A stretch of DNA of 64,000 nt, from NCBI RefSeq assembly GCF_035989265.1, contig NZ_JAYKZX010000001.1, forward strand, positions 310,001 to 374,000, given 5' to 3'. This stretch comes from Sphingobium sp. HWE2-09. Its GTDB lineage: Bacteria; Pseudomonadota; Alphaproteobacteria; Sphingomonadales; Sphingomonadaceae. The notes under the pieces are model-generated. The model had not been told where the DNA came from. It did not search any database and worked only from the letters and a program-made list of their open reading frames with translations. Each line of letters opens with the position of its first letter. The stretch's first letter is position 1. Shown in pieces: positions 56,105-64,000 of this stretch. The position numbers and the translations under genes are program-made.

Positions 56105-57781
56105 ATGATGAGTTTCGTTGCTGGTCCGACAGATCGCCCCTTGCGCGAGCTGACAATTGGCGCAGCGATCGCTTCGGCAGTCGCCTCCTGGGGAGACCGG
56201 TTAGCCCTCATAGATCGCGGGCAAAATGTGCGTTTGACCTGGGAAGAGATCGGCGAAAGGGCTACAGCCCTCTCTGCTGGTTTGCTGACGCTTGGCCTCA
56301 GGCCCGGAGATCGGATTGGCATCTGGGCGCTCAATCGGGTCGAGTGGGCCTTGACCCAGTTTGCCGCTGCGAAGGCCGGGATCATCCTCGTCACCATCAA
56401 TCCGGCCTATCGCCTGGCAGAACTCGAATATGCGCTTCAACAGTCGGGATGCAGCGCCATCATATTCTCGCCCCCATTTAAATCGAGCGATTATCCCGCA
56501 ATGGTGGCTGAGTTGCTGCCAGAGCTCGGCAGGCAGGGAAGTCTGCGCTCGGTACGCGTTCCCTTGTTGCGCCATGTTATTCAGATGGGCGAAGCGACCC
56601 TGCCTGGAGCGCACGCCTTTGCCGATGTCGAGACGCTTGGTCGCAATCATGGCCGGGACCTGCTCGACGACATCGAGAGAAGCCTCAGACCGGACGATCC
56701 GATCAACATCCAATATACGAGCGGCACAACGGGCGCGCCCAAAGGCGTGACACTCAGCCATCGAAACCTTCTGAACAACGGCTATTTCGTGGGCGACAGC
56801 ATAAGGCTTGGCCCGGCAGACCGACTTTGCATCCCTGTGCCGCTTTATCATTGTTTCGGCCTGTCGATGGGCAATCTCGCCTGCGTCAATCATGGTGCCG
56901 TGATTGTGTATCCCGGAGAGGGCTTCGATCCTCTCGCGACCTTGGAGGCAGTAGCCGTCGAACGGTGCACAGCTCTCTATGGCGTGCCGACCATGTTCAT
57001 CGCACAACTCGATCATCCCCGCTTTAAAGAGTTCGATCTGACATCTTTGCGCACCGGCATCATGGCAGGTTCACCTTGCCCAATCGAAGTGATGCGCCGC
57101 GTGGTGGAGAGGATGCATCTTGGGGAAATCACCATCGCTTATGGGATGACCGAGACAAGCCCCGTCAGCTTCCAAAGTGGGATTGATGATCCCCTCGAAG
57201 TTCGCGTTGGAACGGTCGGTCATGTTCACCCCCATGTCGAGGCCAAGATCATCGATGCGCACGGCGCGGTCGTGCCACGCGGGGTGGCAGGCGAATTGTG
57301 TACGCGGGGCTACATGGTGATGCTGGGGTATTGGAACAACCCGCAACAAACAGCAGCAGCCAAAGACGCGGAAGGCTGGATGCACAGCGGCGATCTGGCC
57401 ACCATCAGCGAAGATGGCCTCTGCAATATCGTCGGGCGCCTGAAAGACATGGTGATCCGGGGCGGGGAGAATCTCTATCCGCGCGAGATAGAGGAATTTC
57501 TCTACAGGCATCCCGCTATCAGGGACGTGCAGGTCTTTGGCGTGCCGGACGCGCGCTACGGTGAGGAACTGTGCGCATGGGTCATCATTCATGATGGCGA
57601 TGCGCTCAGCGAAGACGCCGTGCGCGATTTTTGCCGTGGGAAGATCGCGCATCAAAAGGTCCCTCGCTACGTGCGCATTGTCGATGCGTTTCCGATGACG
57701 GTAACGGGCAAACCGCAAAAATTCGTCATGCGCGAAGTCATGACCCAGGAACTTGGGCTGACGGCTCCTGCAACCGCGTGA
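56105..57781 (+). CDS. Acyl-CoA ligase (AMP-forming), fatty-acyl type
   Basis: The 558-residue ANL enzyme activates a carboxylic acid to its CoA ester. Motifs are [41 protein letters not shown], the hinge [20 protein letters not shown] and the catalytic lysine in VTGKPQK. I prefer ATG 56105 (preceded by AGAGAGG) over GTG 56057; ATG 56108 is also possible. It is divergent from the receptor operon and is followed by a VOC gene after 49 bases. Confidence 0.9.
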   Translation: MMSFVAGPTDRPLRELTIGAAIASAVASWGDRLALIDRGQNVRLTWEEIGERATALSAGLLTLGLRPGDRIGIWALNRVEWALTQFAAAKAGIILVTINPAYRLAELEYALQQSGCSAIIFSPPFKSSDYPAMVAELLPELGRQGSLRSVRVPLLRHVIQMGEATLPGAHAFADVETLGRNHGRDLLDDIERSLRPDDPINIQYTSGTTGAPKGVTLSHRNLLNNGYFVGDSIRLGPADRLCIPVPLYHCFGLSMGNLACVNHGAVIVYPGEGFDPLATLEAVAVERCTALYGVPTMFIAQLDHPRFKEFDLTSLRTGIMAGSPCPIEVMRRVVERMHLGEITIAYGMTETSPVSFQSGIDDPLEVRVGTVGHVHPHVEAKIIDAHGAVVPRGVAGELCTRGYMVMLGYWNNPQQTAAAKDAEGWMHSGDLATISEDGLCNIVGRLKDMVIRGGENLYPREIEEFLYRHPAIRDVQVFGVPDARYGEELCAWVIIHDGDALSEDAVRDFCRGKIAHQKVPRYVRIVDAFPMTVTGKPQKFVMREVMTQELGLTAPATA

Positions 57782-57830
57782 TTGCCCAAGACGAAAGTAA
57801 AGACCATTCGATTTTACGACGGAGGCTTCG

Positions 57831-58361
57831 GTGAGCAGGATATTCGGGCCGGCGCGACAGATCGGATATGTGGTAGATGACCTCGACAGCGCAATCGACC
57901 GATGGCTGGCACTTGGCGTAGGGCCATTCTTCCGAATGAACGGCCTCAAGACCAACTATTTCCGGGTCGGCGGCCAGGACGTACCGCTTAACCTGGACGT
58001 GGGAATAGCCAACAGCGGCGATATGCAGATTGAATTAATCTATCAGCATGACCGGGCCCCGACGCCCTACCGTCGGTTTCTGGACCGTCATGGCCCAGGG
58101 ATGCATCATCTGTCGGTCTGGAGCCATCATTACGACCAGGCTATGGCCGACCTGCACGCGATCGGCCGGTCTCCTTCGGTCGAAGGAGAAGTTCACGTCG
58201 ATGGATCCACTGGCATCCGCTTTGCTTATTTCGAGCCAGCCTATGAACCGGAAACGATGATCGAAATCGCGGACTCGGCCACGATCATGGGTGAGTTCAA
58301 TAAGATCATTCGGAATGCCGCCATTGACTGGGACGGCTCCGACCCTGTTCGCGTCATCTAG
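57831..58361 (+). CDS. VOC-family protein (methylmalonyl-CoA epimerase/glyoxalase-like)
   Basis: The 176-residue protein has GTG 57831 as start with ACGGAGG upstream. ARQIGYVVDDLDSAIDRWLA, then IELIYQHDRAPTPYRRFLDR and GPGMHHLSVWSHHYDQAMAD show paired VOC modules with H and E metal ligands (HHLSVW, FAYFEPAY). It is probably cotranscribed with the ligase. Its reaction could be epimerisation or ring opening of an acyl-CoA; sequence cannot decide. Confidence 0.8.
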   Translation: MSRIFGPARQIGYVVDDLDSAIDRWLALGVGPFFRMNGLKTNYFRVGGQDVPLNLDVGIANSGDMQIELIYQHDRAPTPYRRFLDRHGPGMHHLSVWSHHYDQAMADLHAIGRSPSVEGEVHVDGSTGIRFAYFEPAYEPETMIEIADSATIMGEFNKIIRNAAIDWDGSDPVRVI

Positions 58362-58372
58362 GCAGCGGCGCG

Positions 58373-59320
58373 TCAAAACGAAAACGTCGCGTCGTCCGGC
58401 GTATTTACACGCAACCGACCGCCCGGCCAAAGCGCCCAGCTTTCGTCCTGTGGCTTGAAGCCCGCTATCGCTGACGCAAGACCGGGCAATGTCCAGCGCT
58501 TGCCGCCATTGTTCGCGGCCTGCTCTGCTGACCATCCGTCGAACAAGAACACGTCGTCGCCCTCGATGCCCCAAACCCGGGATGTGAAAGCGCAAGCGGG
58601 CGAGGCGAGATAAACGATCAAAGGCGCGATATTACCGGCGTGAAAGCGATCGAAAGCATCATGGGCGGGAGCCGCCATCAAGTCGCGCACTTGTGGAGAT
58701 CCGTCGGTCATTCGCGACCGCCCCACGGGGGCGACCGCATTCACCTTGACACCTAGAGGCGCCAGCGTCGGCGCGACCGCGAGCGTGAAACTGGCGATCG
58801 CCGCCTTAGCCACGCTATACGCCACCGCCTCCGGGCTGGGGTGAAGGCCGACTGGGGAGGAAATATTGATAACGGCTCGCCCTTTCTCCCGGTCAAATCG
58901 GCTCCAGTGGGCGGTGGCCGCGCTCGTAACGGCTACCACGCCATTCAGGTTGACCTCCAGCACGGCCTTCCAATCCGCCTCATCCATTCCATCAATCGAT
59001 CCGAATCGCGAAACGCCGGCGTTGTTGACAACGATATCGAGCCGTCCATAAGTGTTGACTGCGGTCGCGATTATGTCAGCGGCTGCGGCCCAATCTGCTA
59101 CCGAATGACCATCAGCCTCGGCAGTTCCTCCGATGGCTCGAATCTCATCAACCACATTGCGAGCTATCTCCTGATCGGCTCCGCCACCGGCAACCGCGCC
59201 GCCCAGATCGTTCACGACGACCTTGGCCCCCGCCTCGGCAAGAGCCAGGGCATATTCTCTTCCCAAGCCCCGTGCTCCCCCGGTGACGAGGGCGACCTTG
59301 CCTTCAAGTATGCCAACCAT
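58373..59320 (-). CDS. Long short-chain dehydrogenase (HSD17B4-like domain)
   Basis: The 315-residue protein starts at ATG 59320 after AAGGAGCG. TGGARGLGREYALALAEAGA, then VVNDLGGAVAGGGADQEIAR place it with the 17-beta-HSD4/3-hydroxyacyl-CoA-type SDRs. NNAG, SSPVG and YSVAK are present. The C-terminal extension after DGSPQVRDLM ends VNTPDDATFSF. It converges on the VOC gene and is divergent from the ferredoxin. It may oxidise a 3-hydroxyacyl-CoA, which would pair with the ligase and thiolase. Confidence 0.88.
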   Translation of the reverse strand: MVGILEGKVALVTGGARGLGREYALALAEAGAKVVVNDLGGAVAGGGADQEIARNVVDEIRAIGGTAEADGHSVADWAAAADIIATAVNTYGRLDIVVNNAGVSRFGSIDGMDEADWKAVLEVNLNGVVAVTSAATAHWSRFDREKGRAVINISSPVGLHPSPEAVAYSVAKAAIASFTLAVAPTLAPLGVKVNAVAPVGRSRMTDGSPQVRDLMAAPAHDAFDRFHAGNIAPLIVYLASPACAFTSRVWGIEGDDVFLFDGWSAEQAANNGGKRWTLPGLASAIAGFKPQDESWALWPGGRLRVNTPDDATFSF

Positions 59321-59447
59321 TTTTCGCTCCTTCTTGGCAATTGTAGGGGAGAACGTCATCGGCGTTGAGCCGCAAGCGCCCCGCATCCAGTATGGACGGC
59401 CGCCGGAGAATTGGAGACCCTGTTATTATTCTGCAAACCTGCAGTAT

Positions 59448-59465
59448 GTCCTTAAGGATGGGGAC
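59448..59465. promoter_or_regulatory. Regulon dyad copy (GTCCTT-N6-GGGGAC)
   Basis: The 18-bp site has a full right arm and two differences at the inner end of the left arm. Confidence 0.5.
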
Positions 59466-59534
59466 AGGGGGGCGATGGGGGGCAGACCCATGAAAATGAG
59501 GAAAGTCCGCGCTGCCCATGGACCGTGTGCCAAG

Positions 59535-59552
59535 ACCCCCCTCTATGGGGAC
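59535..59552. promoter_or_regulatory. Regulon dyad copy (ACCCCC-N6-GGGGAC)
   Basis: The 18-bp site has a full right arm and two differences at the outer end of the left arm. It is 76 bases before the ferredoxin start and 87 bases from the other copy in this region. Confidence 0.55.
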
Positions 59553-59628
59553 AGACTGAGCGGTGCTTTCCATCCCAAGCTTTGCAACGAAGCAAGCCAA
59601 AATAACGCGCCAGGAGGGCCGGATACAA

Positions 59629-59952
59629 ATGCCAACGATAGTCTTCGTTCAAGCTGACGCGACCCGCCATGAGGTGGCGGCTGCCAACGGGATCAGCGTG
59701 ATGCGGGCCGCGATAGACGCTGGCATCGACGGCATGGTAGCAGATTGCGGCGGTGGACTAGCCTGCGCGACGTGCCACGTGCTGCTTGAGCCAACTGATT
59801 ATAGCCGCCTACCACCACCCGAACCGACCGAAGAGGACATGCTGACACTCACAGCCCTTGAACGGCTACCGACGAGCCGATTGAGTTGCCAGATCATCCT
59901 AACCGACGAACTAGACGGAATTATCGTCACCATCGCTGATCCTCAGACTTAA
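59629..59952 (+). CDS. 2Fe-2S ferredoxin for a bacterial P450
   Basis: The 107-residue protein starts at ATG 59629 with GGAGGGCC upstream. Cluster ligands are in ADCGGGLACATCHVL (C-x5-C-x2-C) and the fourth in RLSCQI, as in putidaredoxin-type ferredoxins. It lies 75 bases before a P450 gene and is probably its electron donor; it may also serve the P450 at 51275. No ferredoxin reductase gene is present in the window. Confidence 0.92.
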   Translation: MPTIVFVQADATRHEVAAANGISVMRAAIDAGIDGMVADCGGGLACATCHVLLEPTDYSRLPPPEPTEEDMLTLTALERLPTSRLSCQIILTDELDGIIVTIADPQT

Positions 59953-60027
59953 ACCTACAATAAGCAGACGCTCATCAACTGAGGCACCATCAATGTGCTC
60001 AGCTATTTAAATGTCGGAGAGGCAAGA

Positions 60028-61224
60028 ATGAAAAATACATTGGCGGATCTTCCGAAAATCGCAAAAAATCCTAGCGATCTTCATTTGGCGCTTCGCAGCG
60101 CACGGCAGCAGGCGCCACTTGCACTTGATCATCAAGGTATCGTTCTGGCCTTGCACGCACGCCATCTTGACCAAGTCCTCTCACCATCATTGACCCGGCA
60201 GCTCGAAACCGAAGTGATGGAAATGCAAGGAATCACTGACGGGCCAATATTTGATAATAACTCAGCCATGCTGTTGTGGGCCAATGGCAATGTGCATGTT
60301 CGCAGGCGACGCGCCCTCACTAGGACATTCGCCCATAAGCTGATGGAAGGAATGCGTCCGCGCGCGCGCGCAATCGCCGAGCAATTAGTCAGCGAAAGGA
60401 TCGGTTCAGGTCCAATCGACTTCCTCGACGAGGTGGCTGCACAGATTCCGGCCAGGATCATAGCAGAAATTCTAGGAATTCCTCAATCTGACCTGCCTTA
60501 CTTCCGAGCCCTAGTCGATGACGTCATGCTAACCGTATTCACTTTTGATCCAGCACAGCGCACCTATCTTGAAGGGCGCATGTTGGAGTTTTTCGACTAC
60601 GCCAATCGCTTGATCGCGGAACGACGCTTGAGCCCGCGAGATGACTTTCTGACACGTTTTGCAGACCAGTCTGATCAGACCGACCCTTTGTCTGACGAGG
60701 AGTTGCGCAGCAATCTCATCGGCTTGATACTGGCGGGGTCAGATACGACGAAGAACAGCATCGCTGTGACTGTATCGCTTCTGCTGGATCGTCCCGATCA
60801 ATGGCAGATGCTCGTTCAAGACCCTGAGCGCTGGAAGCGCTCTGCGGCGATGGAGGGACAACGGTATGAACCTGTGGCGATCGGTGTTCCTCGGGTTGCT
60901 GTGACCGCGTTCGATCTGGACGGATATACTATCGAACCGGGCACCACGCTCATGTTCTCGATCGTCTCGGCTTCGCGGGATCCTGATATGTTCAGTGATC
61001 CGGATTCGTTCGACATAACACGTACGGATCATCCGCGATGGGCGATGGGCTTCGGGGGCGGTGCCCACCGGTGCATTGGCGAAGCGCTGGCTTGGGTAGA
61101 GATCGAGGAAACGCTATCGGCTTTGGCGCGCCTTGCACCGAACACGACACGCACCGGTCCTGCCCCTGCAGTGGGCAGCCTACCTACACGAATGATAGAT
61201 CAGTTGGAGCTAATGCTTGGTTGA
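60028..61224 (+). CDS. Cytochrome P450
   Basis: The 398-residue soluble P450 starts at ATG 60028 after GGAGAGGC. It has the I-helix AGSDTT (236-241), ExxR in EGQR (276-279) and the heme loop FGGGAHRCIG with C349. It is distinct from the CYP199-like enzyme and closer to bacterial CYP families using terpenoid, steroid or fatty substrates, but a family cannot be named reliably. A partial match (GAGGCACCAT) to the cupin-region box lies 38 bases upstream. Confidence 0.9.
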   Translation: MKNTLADLPKIAKNPSDLHLALRSARQQAPLALDHQGIVLALHARHLDQVLSPSLTRQLETEVMEMQGITDGPIFDNNSAMLLWANGNVHVRRRRALTRTFAHKLMEGMRPRARAIAEQLVSERIGSGPIDFLDEVAAQIPARIIAEILGIPQSDLPYFRALVDDVMLTVFTFDPAQRTYLEGRMLEFFDYANRLIAERRLSPRDDFLTRFADQSDQTDPLSDEELRSNLIGLILAGSDTTKNSIAVTVSLLLDRPDQWQMLVQDPERWKRSAAMEGQRYEPVAIGVPRVAVTAFDLDGYTIEPGTTLMFSIVSASRDPDMFSDPDSFDITRTDHPRWAMGFGGGAHRCIGEALAWVEIEETLSALARLAPNTTRTGPAPAVGSLPTRMIDQLELMLG

Positions 61225-61431
61225 CGATGCAGTTTTTGAGCCGCGATGGTGTCAGCATGTAATATTGCCTAACTGAATCAGGCGAACAGCGAACTATGAT
61301 CTTATTGCGAAAAGTGATTCAGCCGGTATCATTTCCAGATCGTCGCTTAGGGGCGACGATGCAAGACTGTCATGCCCTGATACGCGGCCTAACACGCGGG
61401 TTGCTGTCTATCCATTATTATTGGATTGCAA
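61225..61431. other. Spacer between P450 and IS5 copy
   Basis: No gene or clear terminator is seen. Confidence 0.4.
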
Positions 61432-62323
61432 GAGTCCGTTTGAGAATGCTCAGGGATGGACGATTCTGCGTAGCATGAGGCTACCGAGCGCAACGTGGAT
61501 CATGGCTTCGGAGACATCGAGGCGCTGTTCGTAATCTCGCACGAGGCGTTTCCAACGTGTCATCCAGCCGAAGGTTCGCTCGACGACCCATCGCCGGGGG
61601 TAGGACCTTGAAGCCTGACTCCTTATCTGTGCGCCGCACGATCTCGAGGACGAAGTCGCGATAGGCGGCAGCGTCCATGAGGCGGGTGCGGTCATAGGCA
61701 CCATCGGCGAACAGGTGTTTGAGCCAGGGCCAGCGCTGGCGGATGGCCGCGACGATACTCTGGGCGTCGGCGCTGTCGGAGATGTCTGCGGTGGTGAGGT
61801 TGACCATTAACAACCTGCCATCAATATCGACGGCGATATGCCGTTTACGGCCGACGACCTTCTTGCCCGCATCGAAGCCGCGCTTTTGCGCCGCTGGCGC
61901 CTTGATCGACTGACTGTCTACGACCGCAGCCGTCGGACTTTGCTCACGGTTCTCGCGGTCGAGCATCAGCGCGACATCGTGGATCGTGCGGAACAGCAAC
62001 CGGCGGACGAACCGCCGGAACCACCAGTAGACCGTCTGCCAGGGCGGGAAGTCGTTCGGCAGCATCCGCCACCCGCCACCCGTCCGGGCAAGGTAGCGCA
62101 GGGCATCGAGAACATCGCGCAGGTCCGTCGTCGGCTTGCGCCCCCGCTTCGGCAACGACGGCAGAAACGGCTGAATGAACAACCACTCCTCGTCGGTCAG
62201 ATCGGTCGGATAGCGCTTCGATCGCTTCTCAAATCCAGCCATTCGGCCACGGCTCGCTCGGGTCCACATCCCAAGCTTAAATCACATACTCGTCAGCCGT
62301 TCAACACATTCTCAAACGGTCTC
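61432..62323 (-). mobile_element. IS5-family insertion sequence (about 892 bp)
   Basis: Inverted repeats at 61432-61448 and 62307-62323 read GAGTCCGTTTGAGAATG and, on the opposite strand, GAGACCGTTTGAGAATG (one mismatch). They flank one transposase gene with a frameshift. No target duplication is evident from the flanking bases. Confidence 0.8.
61450..62269 (-). pseudogene. IS5-family transposase, frameshift in C run near C-terminus
   Basis: The frame from 62269 reads YPTDLTDEEWLFIQPFLPSL, then ALRYLARTGGGWRMLPNDFP, the DUF4096 region. The first catalytic aspartate is in AAVVDSQSIKAP and the second in [16 protein letters not shown]. At GFKVLP a C run has one extra base, and the frame passes to [10 protein letters not shown]. 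The usual end [20 protein letters not shown], with the catalytic glutamate, lies in the next frame down to 61450. The element is probably inactive unless the slip is corrected by programmed frameshifting, which some IS5 groups use elsewhere in the gene. Confidence 0.85.
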
Positions 62324-62529
62324 TAATAGCTGCTGGACAGAGTGCGATTGGGCAATCGTGACAGGAAGCGCAAAGCCCCGGTCATGTCATAAACAAAATG
62401 TCATGGCGCCCCGCTGCGCGGCCACGCTCTATCCCGCCTCCGATAGTCGGCGGTACCCAGCCACTGCGCGTCTGGTCCATCCTGTTACGATCGCTGGCGC
62501 GGGTTCGGACCGACTGTCCGAAAAATAGT
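62324..62529. other. Spacer before ArdC leader
   Basis: No supported gene; ArdC coding sequence does not begin until 62771. Confidence 0.4.
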
Positions 62530-62735
62530 CGCCGCGCTCGACGCGGCGGCGTTGGTGTGAGCCTCTCCCGAAATGCGGGAGTGAGCGGCGCTCCCTCCTA
62601 GGCCATTGGCAGTCTTCGGCAACCCGTCTGCGCTGCGCTTGAGGGTGCTTCACTGTCGTTTCGCACTGCGGTGCCGACGCCCGCCGGGGCGGGCCTTTCC
62701 AGTCGCGTTTCGCCGCCCACCCCCGCTTTACGGGG
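62530..62735 (+). promoter_or_regulatory. Hairpin-rich leader upstream of ardC
   Basis: Four short, perfect or near-perfect hairpins occur in 206 bases. They are CGCCGCG/CGCGGCG at 62530-62548, CTCCCG/CGGGAG at 62565-62581, GCCCGCC/GGCGGGC at 62679-62694 and CCCCG/CGGGG at 62721-62735. Such clusters before antirestriction genes in conjugative leading regions can act as single-stranded promoters; that role is inference here. Confidence 0.5.
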
Positions 62736-62770
62736 AGCCTCATGTTTTTGGGCAGGCAGGAGGACAGGAC

Positions 62771-63592
62771 ATGGCTCGATATGCCTCACGTCGCGCGCGC
62801 GGCCCGCACGGTGCCGATGCGGCGCAGCCCGAACGGATCAACCTCTATGACGAGGTAACCGCCAAGATCATCGCACAATTGGAGGCGGGGCGCATTCCTT
62901 GGGTCCAGCCTTGGGCATCCAATGTAGACCTTAGCCTTGGCGGCCTTGCCCCCGGTCTGCCGCGCAATGCGCTCACCGCCCGCAATTATTTCGGTGTGAA
63001 CATGCTTATCCTGTGGGGCGTGGTGATGGAAAAAGACTTTCCGTCGCAGAGCTGGCTGACCTTCAAGCAGGCACGGGATGCAGGCGGATGCGTCCGCAAG
63101 GGCGAACAGGGCACGACTGTCGTCTATGCCGATCGCTTCACTCCCGAAGCGGAGAGGGAAAAAGCGCGCGAAACGGGCGGCAATGCCAAGTCAGTGGCTT
63201 TCCTCAAGCGTTTTACCGTCTTCAATGTCTCGCAATGCGAAGGGCTGCGACCCGGCCTAGCGGCCCAACCTGCGCCTCTGCCCGAACGGGAAATCGTGCC
63301 GGTTGCCGAAGAACTGATAGCGGCCAGCGGCGTCGATTTGCGCATCGGTGGCGACAAAGCCTATTATGTGCCGAGCCAAGACTTGATAGCTGTGCCGCCG
63401 CAACCGGCTTTTTTCGACCAGATCAATTTCTATCGGACCTGCCTGCACGAACTGACCCATAATGCCGCGACCGGATTATGCCGCACGGCGTCGGAATGGC
63501 GCGGTCAGCGGCATGATCACGCGCTTTCAGTTCGGCATAATCTTCCGTGCTCCAGCAACATGGAGCATCACGATTATGACCGACATACTTAA
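62771..63592 (+). pseudogene. ardC: ArdC-type antirestriction protein, truncated at active site
   Basis: The frame from ATG 62771 (after GGAGGACAGG) has the N-terminal ssDNA-binding domain: NLYDEVTAKIIAQLEAGRIP, WVQPWAS, then NYFGVNMLILWGV and SWLTFKQARDAGGCVRKGEQ. The metallopeptidase part reaches QINFYRTCLHELTH, the HExxH motif. Native homology ends here and is replaced by an unrelated tail of about 40 residues. Full ArdC proteins extend about 80 residues further, with the third zinc ligand. A recombinase-type element has probably inserted at about 63465. Confidence 0.85.
63475..63541. repeat. Inverted repeat at ArdC/recombinase junction
   Basis: ATTATGCCG at 63475-63483 and CGGCATAAT at 63533-63541 are exact complements about 50 bases apart. 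They lie exactly where ArdC homology ends and could mark the end of the inserted element. Confidence 0.45.
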
Positions 63593-64000
63593 TGAGGCGG
63601 GGACCGCGCGAGCGGTGCTGCTCGCAAATTTCGACGACTATCTCGTCAAGCAGCGCGGGCTGAGCGCGCGAACGATCTATCACACGCTGCGGTTCGCCAA
63701 CCGGTTCCTTGATCATCGCTTTGGGGACGGCGCGATCAGTCTCGCGGACCTTCGCCCTGCGGATGTCATCAGCTTTATCGAGCATGTTTTGGCGGCAGCA
63801 CGCCGCGACAAGACGGTTGCGACGCATGTTCGCATCTTCCTCCAATATCTGTTCGGGTGTGGGGCGACGGCCAGCAATCTGGCGCTGAGCCTTCCCAAGA
63901 TGGCCAAGCGTTGGGACGCGAGGCTGCCCCGGCATCTGTCGCCCGATGGGGTCGAGGCAGTGCTCGCTTCGGCGCGCAGTAATCCGCGATATGGCGCGCG
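63576..64000 (+). CDS. Tyrosine recombinase, N-terminal part (cut by window edge)
   Basis: An open frame from ATG 63576 runs off the right edge. It reads NFDDYLVKQRGLSARTIYHT, then FANRFLDHRFGDGAISLADL and VATHVRIFLQYLFGCGATAS, the SAM-like core-binding domain of tyrosine recombinases, ending in LPRHLSPDGVEAVLASA. The catalytic residues lie beyond the window. This subtype often occurs as three successive recombinases (RIT elements), which would explain the insertion into ardC. Confidence 0.75.
   Translation, partial: MTDILNEAGTARAVLLANFDDYLVKQRGLSARTIYHTLRFANRFLDHRFGDGAISLADLRPADVISFIEHVLAAARRDKTVATHVRIFLQYLFGCGATASNLALSLPKMAKRWDARLPRHLSPDGVEAVLASARSNPRYGA

Larger units (their letters stand above)
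59321..59628. promoter_or_regulatory. Divergent promoter region, SDR and ferredoxin/P450
   Basis: This 308-base region contains two regulon dyads and no gene. Confidence 0.5.

Overview
The window reads as accessory DNA of a sphingomonad-type alphaproteobacterium (Sphingobium, Novosphingobium or Sphingopyxis-like). The basis is the gene repertoire: three TonB-dependent receptors, CYP199-like P450, EutQ/DUF861-type cupins, a Sel1-receptor-PiuC-TonB iron operon, SDR and VOC families, an ArdC gene and many insertion sequences. No rRNA, tRNA or CRISPR array was seen. The assignment is inferred from gene content, not from a database comparison.

Layout. 1-984: 5' part of an IS66 element with an amber codon in tnpB. 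1.3-14 kb: aldehyde dehydrogenase, MocR regulator, an ABM domain joined to a zinc ribbon, two paralogous bicupins, an acyl-CoA synthetase, a TonB-dependent receptor, glutathione-dependent formaldehyde dehydrogenase, a small coupled protein and a VOC protein. Four upstream regions here share a CTGGCACCAT box. 14-17.2 kb: relics of a DUF4020/SIR2-like protein, a nuclease-like protein, an IS3 element and an FAD aromatic hydroxylase. 17.3-23.7 kb: an iron(III)-siderophore uptake operon (Sel1 protein, receptor, PiuC-like dioxygenase, TonB), a siderophore-interacting reductase and an AraC gene split by an inversion and by an intact IS3 copy. 25.4-36.4 kb: a degraded zone with one chemoreceptor, IS66 and IS110 relics, two toxin-antitoxin loci, a group II intron, a truncated YobI-like NTPase and a tyrosine integrase.

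36.4-61.2 kb: a catabolic island. It encodes VOC proteins, an alpha/beta hydrolase, a thiolase, LeuCD-type hydro-lyase, HMG-CoA-lyase-like protein, frameshifted CoA-transferase, LuxR and IclR regulators, NIPSNAP, Zn-alcohol dehydrogenase, SnoaL-like protein, four SDRs, two P450s, a ferredoxin, a TonB-dependent receptor and an acyl-CoA ligase. An 18-bp dyad, GTCCCY-N6-GGGGAC, lies in all four main divergent promoter regions (seven copies including one degenerate), which suggests one regulon. 61.4-64 kb: an IS5-family copy with a frameshift, a hairpin-rich leader, an ArdC antirestriction gene truncated near its active site, and the start of a tyrosine recombinase that runs off the window.

How the genes fit together (inference). 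The receptors import substrates. P450/ferredoxin and SDR/ADH enzymes oxidise them, acyl-CoA ligases activate the acids, and thiolase plus the lyase/hydro-lyase set produce central metabolites; FrmA would remove formaldehyde from demethylation. Substrates cannot be named from sequence. Many single-base frameshifts occur across 29-44 kb and at 61.6 kb; they could be real decay or sequencing error.
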